DNA from: Rhodospirillales bacterium
GTDB taxonomy: Bacteria; Pseudomonadota; Alphaproteobacteria; Reyranellales; Reyranellaceae
Direction of reading: 5' to 3'
Length of the DNA stretch: 64,000 nucleotides
Assembly: GCA_947466085.1 (NCBI GenBank)
Contig: CANIEC010000002.1
Location: forward strand, 26,083 to 90,082
Part shown: piece after piece, positions 1 through 7,252 of the stretch
Layout: each line of letters starts with the position of its first letter
Numbering within the stretch: position 1 is the stretch's first letter
The notes under the pieces: generated by a model
Databases searched by the model: none
Seen by the model: only the letters and a program-made list of their open reading frames with translations
What the model was told of the DNA's origin: nothing
Program-made: the position numbers and the translations under genes

Positions 1-968
1 ACTGCCTTTTCGATCCGCGCCTCGAGCGCGGCATCCGGCGTCACGTCGATCGACATGCGGCCGTTGAGCAGATCGAAGGCGAGCTTGTCTTCCCCGACCA
101 GCGGGCCGACCTCGCGCTTCAACGCCGCGATCTCGTCGGCGCAATCCATGCCGTGAATGCGAAACACGACCTGACCGGGTAGGTGGGTCGGGATCGGCGG
201 GCTGAGGGCCTCCTGCACCTCTGCGCCGCAGCACGCCGCGGCTTCTTCTTGCGGCGAAGCCGGCGGAAGGGGCGGCGTCCAGAGCAAGGCCCGCATGCCG
301 GTTCGAGCCACCGCCGCTTCGATCATCTCGGGCGCCGCGCCGTGCTGGGGGCCCACCGTCATCAGGCTTTTCGCGGTGTCGAAGGCGAGCTTGTCTTCAC
401 CGACCAGCGGGCCCAGTTCCCGCGTGAGCGCCGCCACCTCGTTCTTGCAATCAAGTCCGTCGACACGGAAGAGCAGTGCCTCGGCCGCGTCGTGTTGCAC
501 GAGATAGGCGCGCATGCCGGTGGCGGCGACGCGGCCCACGATTGCCTCGACAGTCGCCTGCTGTTGCGGCGCGACTGTCATCAGCCCCTTCGCCGTGTCG
601 AACGACAACCAGGCTTCGCTGCCGACCAGAGGACCTACCTCGCGCTCGAGCACGGCCACCTCGTTCCTGCAGTCAAGGCCGTCGACTTGGAACAGAAGTG
701 CCGGTGCGGACTGCCGCGCCGGATTTGCCAGGAGATGCGCCTGCATGCCGGTCGTTGCGACTGCGCGCTGGATGACATCGATCATGGAGGCACTGGCGGA
801 ACTTACGCCCATGACTCCGGCCCGCGTATCGAAGGATAACCTTTCCTCACCTCCCACGACGGGCCCAACCGCCACGCGAAGCGCGCGGACCTCGTTCTGG
901 CAATCGAGACCGTCTACCTTGAAGCGCAGCGAGCCGGGAGGCCCCATCGTGGCGACATCAGCGCTCAT
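1..968 (-). CDS. Heavy-metal P-type ATPase, N-terminal part with four tandem HMA-like domains (partial)
   Basis: This is the first 322 residues of a protein that runs off the left edge. It holds four tandem heavy-metal-associated-like domains whose metal loops read GLDCQNE (Cys23), GLDCRNE (Cys100), GLDCKNE (Cys174) and GMDCADE (Cys276). The DCxxE form replaces the usual CxxC and is known from Zn/Cd/Pb exporters of the ZntA/CadA type, so the missing part is expected to be the membrane transport core of a divalent-cation exporter. The first three repeats are 74-77 residues apart. A linker with a CC pair (246-247) precedes the fourth. The start is chosen because AGGAGA lies 8 nt upstream. A MerR-type promoter sits about 70 nt further upstream. 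The transport domains themselves are not visible, so the ATPase call is inference from the domain architecture. Confidence 0.85.
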   Translation of the reverse strand, partial: MSADVATMGPPGSLRFKVDGLDCQNEVRALRVAVGPVVGGEERLSFDTRAGVMGVSSASASMIDVIQRAVATTGMQAHLLANPARQSAPALLFQVDGLDCRNEVAVLEREVGPLVGSEAWLSFDTAKGLMTVAPQQQATVEAIVGRVAATGMRAYLVQHDAAEALLFRVDGLDCKNEVAALTRELGPLVGEDKLAFDTAKSLMTVGPQHGAAPEMIEAAVARTGMRALLWTPPLPPASPQEEAAACCGAEVQEALSPPIPTHLPGQVVFRIHGMDCADEIAALKREVGPLVGEDKLAFDLLNGRMSIDVTPDAALEARIEKA

Positions 969-1035
969 TTCTCGTCTCCTTCGCACAGGGGCCGGCGCGC
1001 AGGGATCAGGTTCGGTCACGGCCATCCCATGTCTC

Positions 1036-1066
1036 ATGATATATTCTGTAGTCACTACAGGATCAA
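1036..1066 (-). promoter_or_regulatory. MerR-type promoter for the P-type ATPase gene
   Basis: On the minus strand a -35 box TTGATC and a -10 box TATCAT are separated by 19 bp. The spacer contains the perfect dyad CTGTAG-TCA-CTACAG. A 19-20 bp spacer filled by a dyad is the hallmark of promoters activated by MerR-family metal sensors (known for CadR, PbrR, ZntR). It points at the ATPase start at 968. Confidence 0.85.
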
Positions 1067-1241
1067 GGGCGCAGCGGACCGGTGTTTCACTACCGAATAC
1101 CGATCACCAACTACCTGAATCGGAACGCTGACGACGGCGCGCCCGCCCCCCCAAAGGAACGCCATTCTGCCAGCGCCAAACAGGAGAATGGACGCGCCGA
1201 TATCAGGGCATCGGCGAGTCCGGGCTCGGTGCCTGCCAACG

Positions 1242-1439
1242 TCATCGCTGAATCCATGCATAGTACGTGAGCAGCAGAAGAATGATCGCCCAAGCGCCTG
1301 CAGCGATCGTATTGAGTCCTTGGCTATAGGTGATTCCGAACAGACTGAACTGAACGCTTGCCGCTGCGAAAGCTCCGTGTGTTAGAACTTGGTTGGCTGC
1401 AAAGCCGGCGAAGAACTTGGCAATTTCCTTCCGCTTCAT
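1242..1439 (-). CDS. Small two-helix membrane protein (65 aa)
   Basis: The 65-residue product begins MKRKEIAKFF and has two hydrophobic stretches (about residues 10-33 and 38-60) ending in a short YYAWIQR tail, so it is probably an inner-membrane protein with two helices. GGGAGA precedes the ATG by about 7 nt. It starts 22 nt after the stop of the adenylating-enzyme gene, so the two are probably one transcript from the MerR-type promoter at 2870-2900. I do not recognise a family. Confidence 0.6.
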   Translation of the reverse strand: MKRKEIAKFFAGFAANQVLTHGAFAAASVQFSLFGITYSQGLNTIAAGAWAIILLLLTYYAWIQR

Positions 1440-1461
1440 CGATAGTCTCCCTGAGGCTGCT

Positions 1462-2853
1462 TCACGTCCGAGCACCCGAGAGCGGAACAACCTCCCGGAA
1501 CTTTCCGCCGCGACCCTGTTGCGGCGGTTCGCCGCCGCGCTCGACGCCGACGTGTTCAAGCCCATGCTCAGCAAGCATGTTCCGCAGGCCTGCTTCGGCC
1601 TCGCGCCAGACGGTGTCTGCATTCGCCGTCGGCGCGATTTGGAGACGCAGTTCAAGTCTTTCCGGCTCGGACTGCGCGAGCTGGAAGAGCGTGACTCCGC
1701 GGACAGCCTCGATCGGTTGGGTGAGCGCCAGCGGAGGCAGCCTGACATCGCCGCTCGAAGTCTGGAACGTGAGAACGTCCGCCGAGCGACCCTGTACGCG
1801 GAGTGCGGGCAAGGGGTTGCCGCACGGGCACGGGTCCGGCCGCTGCAGGACGCTGTCACCGAGATCGTAGCGCAGGATCGGCTGCACACGATTGGCGAGA
1901 TTGCTGATTAGGATCGTGTGCGATTGCTCGCCGGGAGCGACCGGCCGGTAATCGGCATCGACCGGTTCGAACGCCACCCAGTCGGCATTGACGTGCAGCC
2001 AGCCTTCGCTGCACATGTAGCTGAGGAACATGCATTCCGAGGCGGCGTAGCTGTTGCCGACTTTGGCGCCGAACACGCGCGCTATACGGACGTACTCCGC
2101 CTCCGGGAGACCTTCGGCCGAGAGGGCCAGCAGTACGGGATCGATATGGAGCCGTCCGGCTTCCTGTTCGTCGGCCAGCATGGCGGCCATGCTGGCGTAG
2201 GGTGTAAGCAGCGACGGCCGGAATCGGTTCAGCCGCTCGACAAGCTCCGCCATCGGCATGTGCGCCGAGAGCACCTCTACGAGTTTTCCGCGCCGCTTCT
2301 TCAGGCGTGCCGCGGCAACGGCCGACGCGAAATGGCCGCCCGTCGCCATGACCATCGCCAGCCGCCCGCGGCGGGCGATGATCTTGAGGATGTCACTCGG
2401 GCTGAGCCAGTCACCCATCCAGCGGAGCATCATGGCGGTCACGACCGCCATCGTGCGATCGTCGGTCAGGAATATCCCGCGGCGGCCGGTCGTGCCTGAG
2501 GTGGTAGCCAGGGTGTACTTTCCGAGGAACCTCTCTCCAATTCGAGCGGGATCGTCGACAACTGCTTCTGCCGCTTCGAGCGTGACGGCGCGGTCGGTGC
2601 ACCATCCGTCGAAGCGCTCCATGAGCATCTTTTTGTCGGTAACTGGAAGCTGCTCGACGCTTTCGATTCGCTCCGGCAGATCACGGTACAGCTCACGGTA
2701 ATGCGGCGAGCGGGACCGGGCGTGGGCGACCATCTCGGCGAGACGGGGATGCTGGCGCTGCGCGATTGCGCCGACGCCGATCTTTCGCGTCCGCCACGCG
2801 TCCCAGATCACCCTACGACATGCTCGGTCATAATCGTTCTCGGATTCAAACAT
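1462..2853 (-). CDS. PaaK-like adenylate-forming enzyme (phenylacetate-CoA ligase family)
   Basis: The 463-residue protein carries the adenylating-enzyme phosphate loop TSGTTGRRG near residue 118 and a Cys-rich CPCGNPLP segment near the C terminus, as in PaaK and coenzyme F390 synthetase relatives. Enzymes of this family activate a carboxylate with ATP as acyl-AMP, usually passing it to CoA or another acceptor; the substrate here cannot be read. The gene lies directly behind a MerR-type promoter, and the remnant of a merR gene starts on the other side of that promoter. This places an acyl-activating enzyme under predicted metal control, which is unusual. It was probably co-transcribed with the small membrane protein at 1242-1439. 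Confidence 0.8.
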   Translation of the reverse strand: MFESENDYDRACRRVIWDAWRTRKIGVGAIAQRQHPRLAEMVAHARSRSPHYRELYRDLPERIESVEQLPVTDKKMLMERFDGWCTDRAVTLEAAEAVVDDPARIGERFLGKYTLATTSGTTGRRGIFLTDDRTMAVVTAMMLRWMGDWLSPSDILKIIARRGRLAMVMATGGHFASAVAAARLKKRRGKLVEVLSAHMPMAELVERLNRFRPSLLTPYASMAAMLADEQEAGRLHIDPVLLALSAEGLPEAEYVRIARVFGAKVGNSYAASECMFLSYMCSEGWLHVNADWVAFEPVDADYRPVAPGEQSHTILISNLANRVQPILRYDLGDSVLQRPDPCPCGNPLPALRVQGRSADVLTFQTSSGDVRLPPLALTQPIEAVRGVTLFQLAQSEPERLELRLQIAPTANADTVWREAEAGLRNMLAEHGLEHVGVERGGEPPQQGRGGKFREVVPLSGART

Positions 2854-2869
2854 CTCTGGTTACTCGCTA

Positions 2870-2900
2870 TGTCTACATCCTGTGGCCGCTACAGGATCAA
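2870..2900 (-). promoter_or_regulatory. MerR-type promoter for the PaaK-like gene
   Basis: The minus strand shows TTGATC, a 19-bp spacer and TAGACA. The spacer holds a slightly imperfect dyad (CTGTAGCGGCCACAG) closely matching the sites at 1046 and 4984. It reads towards the start codon at 2853, only about 17 nt beyond the -10 box. Confidence 0.75.
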
Positions 2901-2907
2901 CCCGCTG

Positions 2908-2979
2908 ATGATGACCATTGGACCTCTGGCTCAATGCACGCGCGTCAATATCGAAACGATCCGCTCGATGGCCATCATC
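2908..2979 (+). pseudogene. Remnant of a merR gene (5' end only)
   Basis: The first about 20 codons (starting MMTIGPLAQCTRVNIETIR) match the start of the intact MerR protein at 3851 (MITIGTLSKRTGVNIETIR) at protein and DNA level. The frame then loses similarity, and the 3' end of the HEVAH gene on the other strand begins at 2978. The remnant keeps its position beside a MerR-type promoter, exactly as the intact gene does at 3824-3851. This indicates a duplicated regulator-promoter unit of which only the promoter has been kept. Confidence 0.8.
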
Positions 2980-3697
2980 AATTCGGGGGAAACGGAATCA
3001 TCCTCTCGAGAGGCGTCGGCACGAACTCAGCTGTCAGCAGGCGGCGAACCAAGTCGCGTCCGCCAAAGACACTATACGACTTGAAGACGAGCACCGCGAA
3101 GGTGTCGGGATCAGCAAGGCCATGAGTGAACGGATTGATCTGTGTCAGCGCAGAGGCGGGCGCCAGGTTGGAATAGCGCTCCAGAATGCTGGCCCGGATC
3201 GCCGGCTCCATCAGCTCGAACTGTACCGCATAGGCGATGAATTCGTGCCACTCGCGTGGAAGTGCCAACCCGCGCATCGCCAATATCTGGACCACAACCG
3301 CATGGGCCACCTCGTGGCGAATGAAGCTGCCACCGACGTCTTGCCAGGGCTCGCCCCATGGCCGCGCCTGCTCACGCGCATACAGCTTGATCGCCCGTGC
3401 GGCGGGGTCGTAGGAACCGTGTGCGTGCTTGCGCCCGCCTTTCGCATCGACGTCGCCCCAGAAAGCGATCGAGACATGGGGATCGACTTTGAAGCCAATG
3501 CCATCGAAATATGTCAGCACGTCGGAAACAGCCTCACAGGCTTCACGGATCTGCTGCGGGTTGGCAGACTGCACGAACACGTCCCCTCGGCTGCAGGTGC
3601 CTGGCGCCCGGCTTTGAGCAACGGTTCGGTTGTCGAACGTGGCGGCGGCGACGGTGACGGCGAGGGTCCATAGCAACGTCAGCTTCATCGGAGCCAT
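2978..3697 (-). CDS. Secreted HEVAH-motif protein (putative zinc metallopeptidase-like)
   Basis: The protein contains RHEVAHAVV, a match to the HExxH zinc-peptidase signature, followed about 20 residues later by REWHEFIAYAVQ, whose Glu could be the third ligand of a gluzincin-type site. The N terminus (MAPMKLTLLW and on) looks like a signal peptide, so a periplasmic location is likely. Three starts are possible: 3697 (GAGG about 8 nt upstream), 3688 and 3772; 3697 gives 239 residues with the signal at the very N terminus. It is divergent from merR with a MerR-type dyad between them. A broken paralogue lies at 11606-11953. The family looks like an uncharacterised one (possibly DUF6639), and proteolytic activity is an inference from the motif. 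Confidence 0.7.
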   Translation of the reverse strand: MAPMKLTLLWTLAVTVAAATFDNRTVAQSRAPGTCSRGDVFVQSANPQQIREACEAVSDVLTYFDGIGFKVDPHVSIAFWGDVDAKGGRKHAHGSYDPAARAIKLYAREQARPWGEPWQDVGGSFIRHEVAHAVVVQILAMRGLALPREWHEFIAYAVQFELMEPAIRASILERYSNLAPASALTQINPFTHGLADPDTFAVLVFKSYSVFGGRDLVRRLLTAEFVPTPLERMIPFPPN

Positions 3698-3812
3698 ACG
3701 GCCTCGGCAGGATGGCGTTGCCGTCGCCGATCCCTTGACGTCGCCGTTCAGGCCTACGACACGCTGGGACATGGTCGTTCCAGTTCACGTGCTTCCAGTT
3801 GCTGGTTGTGCT

Positions 3813-3843
3813 ACGCCTAAACCCGTAGCCACTACAGCATCAA
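3813..3843 (-). promoter_or_regulatory. MerR-type operator between merR and the HEVAH gene
   Basis: The dyad CGTAG-CCA-CTACAG is preceded on the minus strand by TTGATG. The -10 region is poor (TAGGCG at 18 bp). The site lies in the divergent gap, 13 nt before the merR start, so it probably serves both autoregulation and the HEVAH gene. Confidence 0.65.
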
Positions 3844-3850
3844 CCGGCAA

Positions 3851-4312
3851 ATGATCACCATCGGAACCCTGTCCAAACGTACGGGCGTCAACATCGAGAC
3901 CATTCGCTACTACGAGCGGAGCAGGCTCATTCCCCCGGCGCCGCGCACCGAGAGCGGACGGCGGCTCTACAAAGCAGAGGACATCCGGCGACTGACGTTC
4001 ATTCGCCATGCCAGAGACCTCGGTTTCGACATCGCGGCCATCAAGACGATGCTCGCCCTGCAGGATGTGCCGGAGGAGTCCTGCCAGCGGGTGAGCAGTA
4101 TCGCCTCAGATCAACTCCAAGCCGTCGAGAGCCGGATCCGCCGGCTTCGCGGGCTCAGGACCGAGCTCGTGCGCATGATCAAGGAGTGCGACAACGGCAA
4201 GGTCGCCACGTGCCGGATCATCGAAGTCCTGGCCGACTCTCCGCGGCCATCCGAACGGCCCAGGACACCGCCGAAGAGTGCCAGGCATCATGATATCCGG
4301 CTTCCTCGATAG
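3851..4312 (+). CDS. MerR-family metal-responsive regulator (CadR/PbrR type)
   Basis: The 153-residue protein has the winged-helix N terminus (TIGTLSKRTGVNIETIRYYE), a long dimerisation helix (about residues 80-112) and the metal loop. Cysteines are at 78, 113 and 121, with the last two in CDNGKVATC, the three-Cys arrangement known from MerR, CadR and PbrR. It should bind the local dyads and turn on transcription by twisting their 19-bp spacers when metal is bound. It is the only intact regulator near the dyads at 1046, 2879, 3824 and 4984. A second operator set at 11966 may be controlled in trans. Metal specificity is not readable; Cd/Pb/Zn is inferred from the neighbouring ATPase. Confidence 0.88.
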   Translation: MITIGTLSKRTGVNIETIRYYERSRLIPPAPRTESGRRLYKAEDIRRLTFIRHARDLGFDIAAIKTMLALQDVPEESCQRVSSIASDQLQAVESRIRRLRGLRTELVRMIKECDNGKVATCRIIEVLADSPRPSERPRTPPKSARHHDIRLPR

Positions 4313-4953
4313 AGCGAGATCGAGCCACTGGGCGTCGGAATGACGAGCGTCTCCTCCGCGTTCCTGAATCCGGCCGCCCGCATGAGGTCGCGGAGCACGC
4401 CGCGGGCATTCGGCTCGGTATTTTCGCGGCCGTCGAGGTTCTGAATGATCCCCCTGAAGAGGGCGCGCATGAGTGGCGTGCGCTGTAACCCGTAGTCTGC
4501 AATGTGAACTTCGCCGTCGGCCCTCAGGACGGCGTGCATCGCGGCGAGCGCGGCCACCTTCTCGTCCATCGGCACCTGGTGGAACACGAGGCTCGACACG
4601 ACTTTGGTCGGTCGTGTTCCCTTCAGTAGACCGGCCGCTTGCCGGGCAAAGCCGAGGTGCAGTTCGACTGAGAGGCCAAAGGCCGCGAACCTTTTGCGGG
4701 CACGCGCCAATATCGCGGGGTCCGGATCGATGCCTATGAGCCGAGAGGATGGCGCGGCCTTGCCCAGACGCGCCAGCATCGATCCCGTGCCGCAGCCGAC
4801 ATCGACGATCACGTCGCCAGATCGCGGACGGACCTGTGCGATGAGCGCGCTCCTCCACCGTTTCTCGCGTGTCAGGGCCGCCACTCCGAAATCGTACAAG
4901 GGAGTGAGCCAATGATGCCCGGCGGCGGGGGTATAGGTCAGGTCAGGCGGCAT
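4288..4953 (-). CDS. Class I SAM-dependent methyltransferase
   Basis: The 221-residue protein has the SAM-binding motif VDVGCGTGSML (motif I) and IGIDPD after the next strand, then a Rossmann-type methyltransferase order through FHQVPMDEK. The start at 4953 is chosen because GAGGA lies 8 nt upstream; a start at 4983 would fall inside the operator. The gene converges on merR with a 25-bp overlap. It lies immediately downstream of a MerR-type dyad, suggesting metal control. The substrate is unknown; methylation of a metal(loid) or of a small molecule are both possible. Confidence 0.75.
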   Translation of the reverse strand: MPPDLTYTPAAGHHWLTPLYDFGVAALTREKRWRSALIAQVRPRSGDVIVDVGCGTGSMLARLGKAAPSSRLIGIDPDPAILARARKRFAAFGLSVELHLGFARQAAGLLKGTRPTKVVSSLVFHQVPMDEKVAALAAMHAVLRADGEVHIADYGLQRTPLMRALFRGIIQNLDGRENTEPNARGVLRDLMRAAGFRNAEETLVIPTPSGSISLYRGSRIS

Positions 4954-4974
4954 GACAGTCCTCTTCGATGGAGG

Positions 4975-5005
4975 ACCCTGCATCCTGTAGCGCCTACAGG
5001 ATCAA
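4975..5005. promoter_or_regulatory. MerR-type operator between the methyltransferase and the FTR1-type permease
   Basis: The dyad CCTGTAG-CGC-CTACAGG is perfect over 17 bp and followed by GATCAA, which read on the minus strand gives the -35 box TTGATC, as at 1061 and 2895. A 19-bp spacer then ends at a weak -10 (CAGGGT) for the methyltransferase. No good -10 is visible towards the permease, so which gene it drives is open; it may act on both. Confidence 0.7.
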
Positions 5006-5111
5006 GGTCGTGGCGCGCCGCGAGAACGACCCGCGATCGCGGAGCATCGACATTCCGCTTTTCACCAAGCCGCATGGATGAGATAGAGAAGCATTCGCAA
5101 TAAGGTTTCGA

Positions 5112-7025
5112 ATGCACCTGTCCGCCAAGCCCTTCGCCATCGCTTTCCTGGTTGTCTGCAGCCTGTTGGTGGCGATTCCGGCGCACGCGGAGGACCGTTC
5201 GGCTCAGACGGTGTGGCGCCTCCTGGACTACGTCTCGGTCGACTACAGCGAGGCGGTCTCGGACGGCCGGGTCGTCAACGCAGCGGAATATGCAGAGATG
5301 GTGGAATTCACGAACTCTGTACGCGAGCGCCTTGGTGCGCTGCCAGCAACGGAGGCGCAGCCGCGCCTGGTGAACCAAGCGGAAGTCCTGCAGGCCGCTG
5401 TGCAAAGAATGGCCCCTTCCGATGAGGTGGCGCGCCTCGCGCGGAAGCTCGCTGGCGATCTCTTGGCCGCTTACCCGATGGCTCTCGCACCGTCGCGCGC
5501 CCCCGATGTTGCCCGCGCAGCAACCCTCTATCGGGGGCAGTGCGCAGCCTGCCACGGCGCCTCCGGGGCAGGAGACGGGCCGAACGCCAAAGGCATGGAC
5601 CCGCCGCCCGTTGCCTTCACCGACGAGGCACGCGCCCGACTGAGAAGCGTCTTCGGCCTCTATCAGGTTATCGACCTCGGCCTCGACGGCACAGCGATGG
5701 CGAGCTTCGCCCATCTGCCGGCGGACGACCGCTGGGCCCTCGCGTTCTACGTGGGCCAGCTCGCCTATTCCAATGCAGAGGCCAGCCGAGGTGAACAGCT
5801 GTGGCGCAGTGATGCGAAGCTGCGCGGCCTGTTTCCCACTTTGGAAGCGGTCACGCAGATGACGCCGGCGGCATTGGCCGACCAGGTCGGCGACGACCAG
5901 GCACGCGCCCTGATCGCATTCCTTCGCCGAAACCCCGGCTCGGTTGGCAATCGGCCGGGCGGTACACTGGCCATCGCGCGCGAGCGGTTGGCAGAAAGCG
6001 TCAATGCGTACCGAAGCGGTGACCGACGAAAGGCAGCGGACCTCGCGCTTGTGGCGTACCTGGACGGCTTCGAGCCCGTGGAGCCCGTGCTGGCGGTGCG
6101 GGACGCGGCGCTCCTGCGCGGCGTCGAAGAGGCAATGGCGGACCTGCGGACGGCAATAAACCGGGGCGTGTCCGTTGCGGACGTCCAGGCGAAATCCGAA
6201 CGGATAGCCACGCTCGTTGACGCGGCCGAGCGCGTGTTGTCTGCGGAAGAGGCGAGTTGGGGCTCGAGCTTTGTCGGGGCGTTCACCATCCTTGTGCGTG
6301 AGGGCCTGGAAGCATTGCTGATCGTCATCGCGATGATCGCCTTCCTGCGCAAGACGGAACGCGTCGAACTCATGCCGTACGTTCATGCCGGCTGGGGTGC
6401 AGCCCTTCTTGCCGGCGGCCTGACATGGCTGGCAGCCACGCGCCTCGTGGCGATCAGCGGCGCTAGTCGCGAACTGACGGAGGGATTCGGCTCGCTCATC
6501 GCCGCTGCAGTGTTGGTTTCAGTGGGCATTTGGATGCACGGCAAGGGGCAAGCTAACGCCTGGCAGCAGTATGTAGAGGAAAAGCTGACGCGCGCCCTGT
6601 CACGCCGATCGGCATGGTTCCTGTTCCTGCTGGCATTCATCGTGGTGTACCGCGAAGTCTTCGAAACCATCCTGTTCTTCACGGCGCTGTGGAGCGAAGG
6701 AGCCGGCTTGGCCCTGCTATCCGGCTCTGCCGTCGCGATTGCCATCCTTGCAGCGATTGCAGTGGCGCTGCTGCGTTACAGCCGCCGTCTCCCGATCGCC
6801 CAGTTCTTTTCCTTAAGCTCGATATTGATCGCCGGCTTGGCCGTCGTACTGGCCGGCAAGGGCATCGCCGGACTGCAGGAAGCCGGATTGCTGGACTCCT
6901 GGCCCGTTAGCGGTCTGCCACGCATCGAGATCCTCGGCGTGTACCCAACGCGTGAGGGTATAGTTGCCCAGCTCCTGACGTTGGGTTTCATGCTGACCGG
7001 CTTTTGGTACACGCGCCGCAATTAG
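5112..7025 (+). CDS. Cytochrome c-FTR1 fusion iron/lead permease (PbrT-like)
   Basis: The 637-residue protein starts with a signal peptide ending near AHA-ED (residue 26) and carries a cytochrome c domain with heme site CAACH (144-148) and a likely axial Met196. A multi-spanning FTR1 permease follows from about residue 385 to the end. The two metal-binding motifs of the FTR1 family are present: REGLE (396-400) and REVFE (514-518). Such fusions import Fe after oxidation on the periplasmic side. A protein of the same size and layout, PbrT, is the lead-uptake protein of the pbr operon in Cupriavidus. The neighbouring CadR/PbrR-like regulator and Zn/Cd/Pb ATPase fit that comparison; whether Fe or Pb is moved cannot be told. 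Confidence 0.88.
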   Translation: MHLSAKPFAIAFLVVCSLLVAIPAHAEDRSAQTVWRLLDYVSVDYSEAVSDGRVVNAAEYAEMVEFTNSVRERLGALPATEAQPRLVNQAEVLQAAVQRMAPSDEVARLARKLAGDLLAAYPMALAPSRAPDVARAATLYRGQCAACHGASGAGDGPNAKGMDPPPVAFTDEARARLRSVFGLYQVIDLGLDGTAMASFAHLPADDRWALAFYVGQLAYSNAEASRGEQLWRSDAKLRGLFPTLEAVTQMTPAALADQVGDDQARALIAFLRRNPGSVGNRPGGTLAIARERLAESVNAYRSGDRRKAADLALVAYLDGFEPVEPVLAVRDAALLRGVEEAMADLRTAINRGVSVADVQAKSERIATLVDAAERVLSAEEASWGSSFVGAFTILVREGLEALLIVIAMIAFLRKTERVELMPYVHAGWGAALLAGGLTWLAATRLVAISGASRELTEGFGSLIAAAVLVSVGIWMHGKGQANAWQQYVEEKLTRALSRRSAWFLFLLAFIVVYREVFETILFFTALWSEGAGLALLSGSAVAIAILAAIAVALLRYSRRLPIAQFFSLSSILIAGLAVVLAGKGIAGLQEAGLLDSWPVSGLPRIEILGVYPTREGIVAQLLTLGFMLTGFWYTRRN

Positions 7026-7060
7026 CTTGGGGAATATTCACCGTCAAAGGTTCAGGGTCG

Positions 7061-7252
7061 GAGCCGTTAGAACGCCTGTGCAAGACCTTGGACGCGTCGA
7101 TGGTAGTCTCGGAAGAGGCAATGTCGGCGGCTGGGTACGCCCGGGCACTCCCGTGGCATTGGATCAACGATATCCAGTTGGGAGGCCGCTCCGGGCGATT
7201 GCGCGTCACGCGCCTCCAAGCATACGGTTTCGGTCGCAATGACGATAATTAA
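7061..7252 (+). pseudogene. Possible C-terminal remnant of a class III adenylate/guanylate cyclase
   Basis: One frame reads EPLERLCKTLDASMVVSEEA and, after a short gap, GGRSGRLRVTRL. This resembles the end of class III cyclase domains, where RLExLCK is followed by a short strand and a GR..LRV end. There is no start codon or catalytic region upstream, and the 3' end overlaps the wzy-like gene. The call rests on remembered family sequence only. Confidence 0.35.

Noticed and set aside
183..1131. Overlapping plus-strand open frames of up to 218 codons
   Set aside because: They are antisense to the tandem HMA domains of the minus-strand ATPase gene, which has clear motifs and a good start.
4938..6386. 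Long minus-strand open frame (482 codons)
   Set aside because: Antisense to the FTR1-cytochrome c gene; its translation is His/Arg-rich with no motif.
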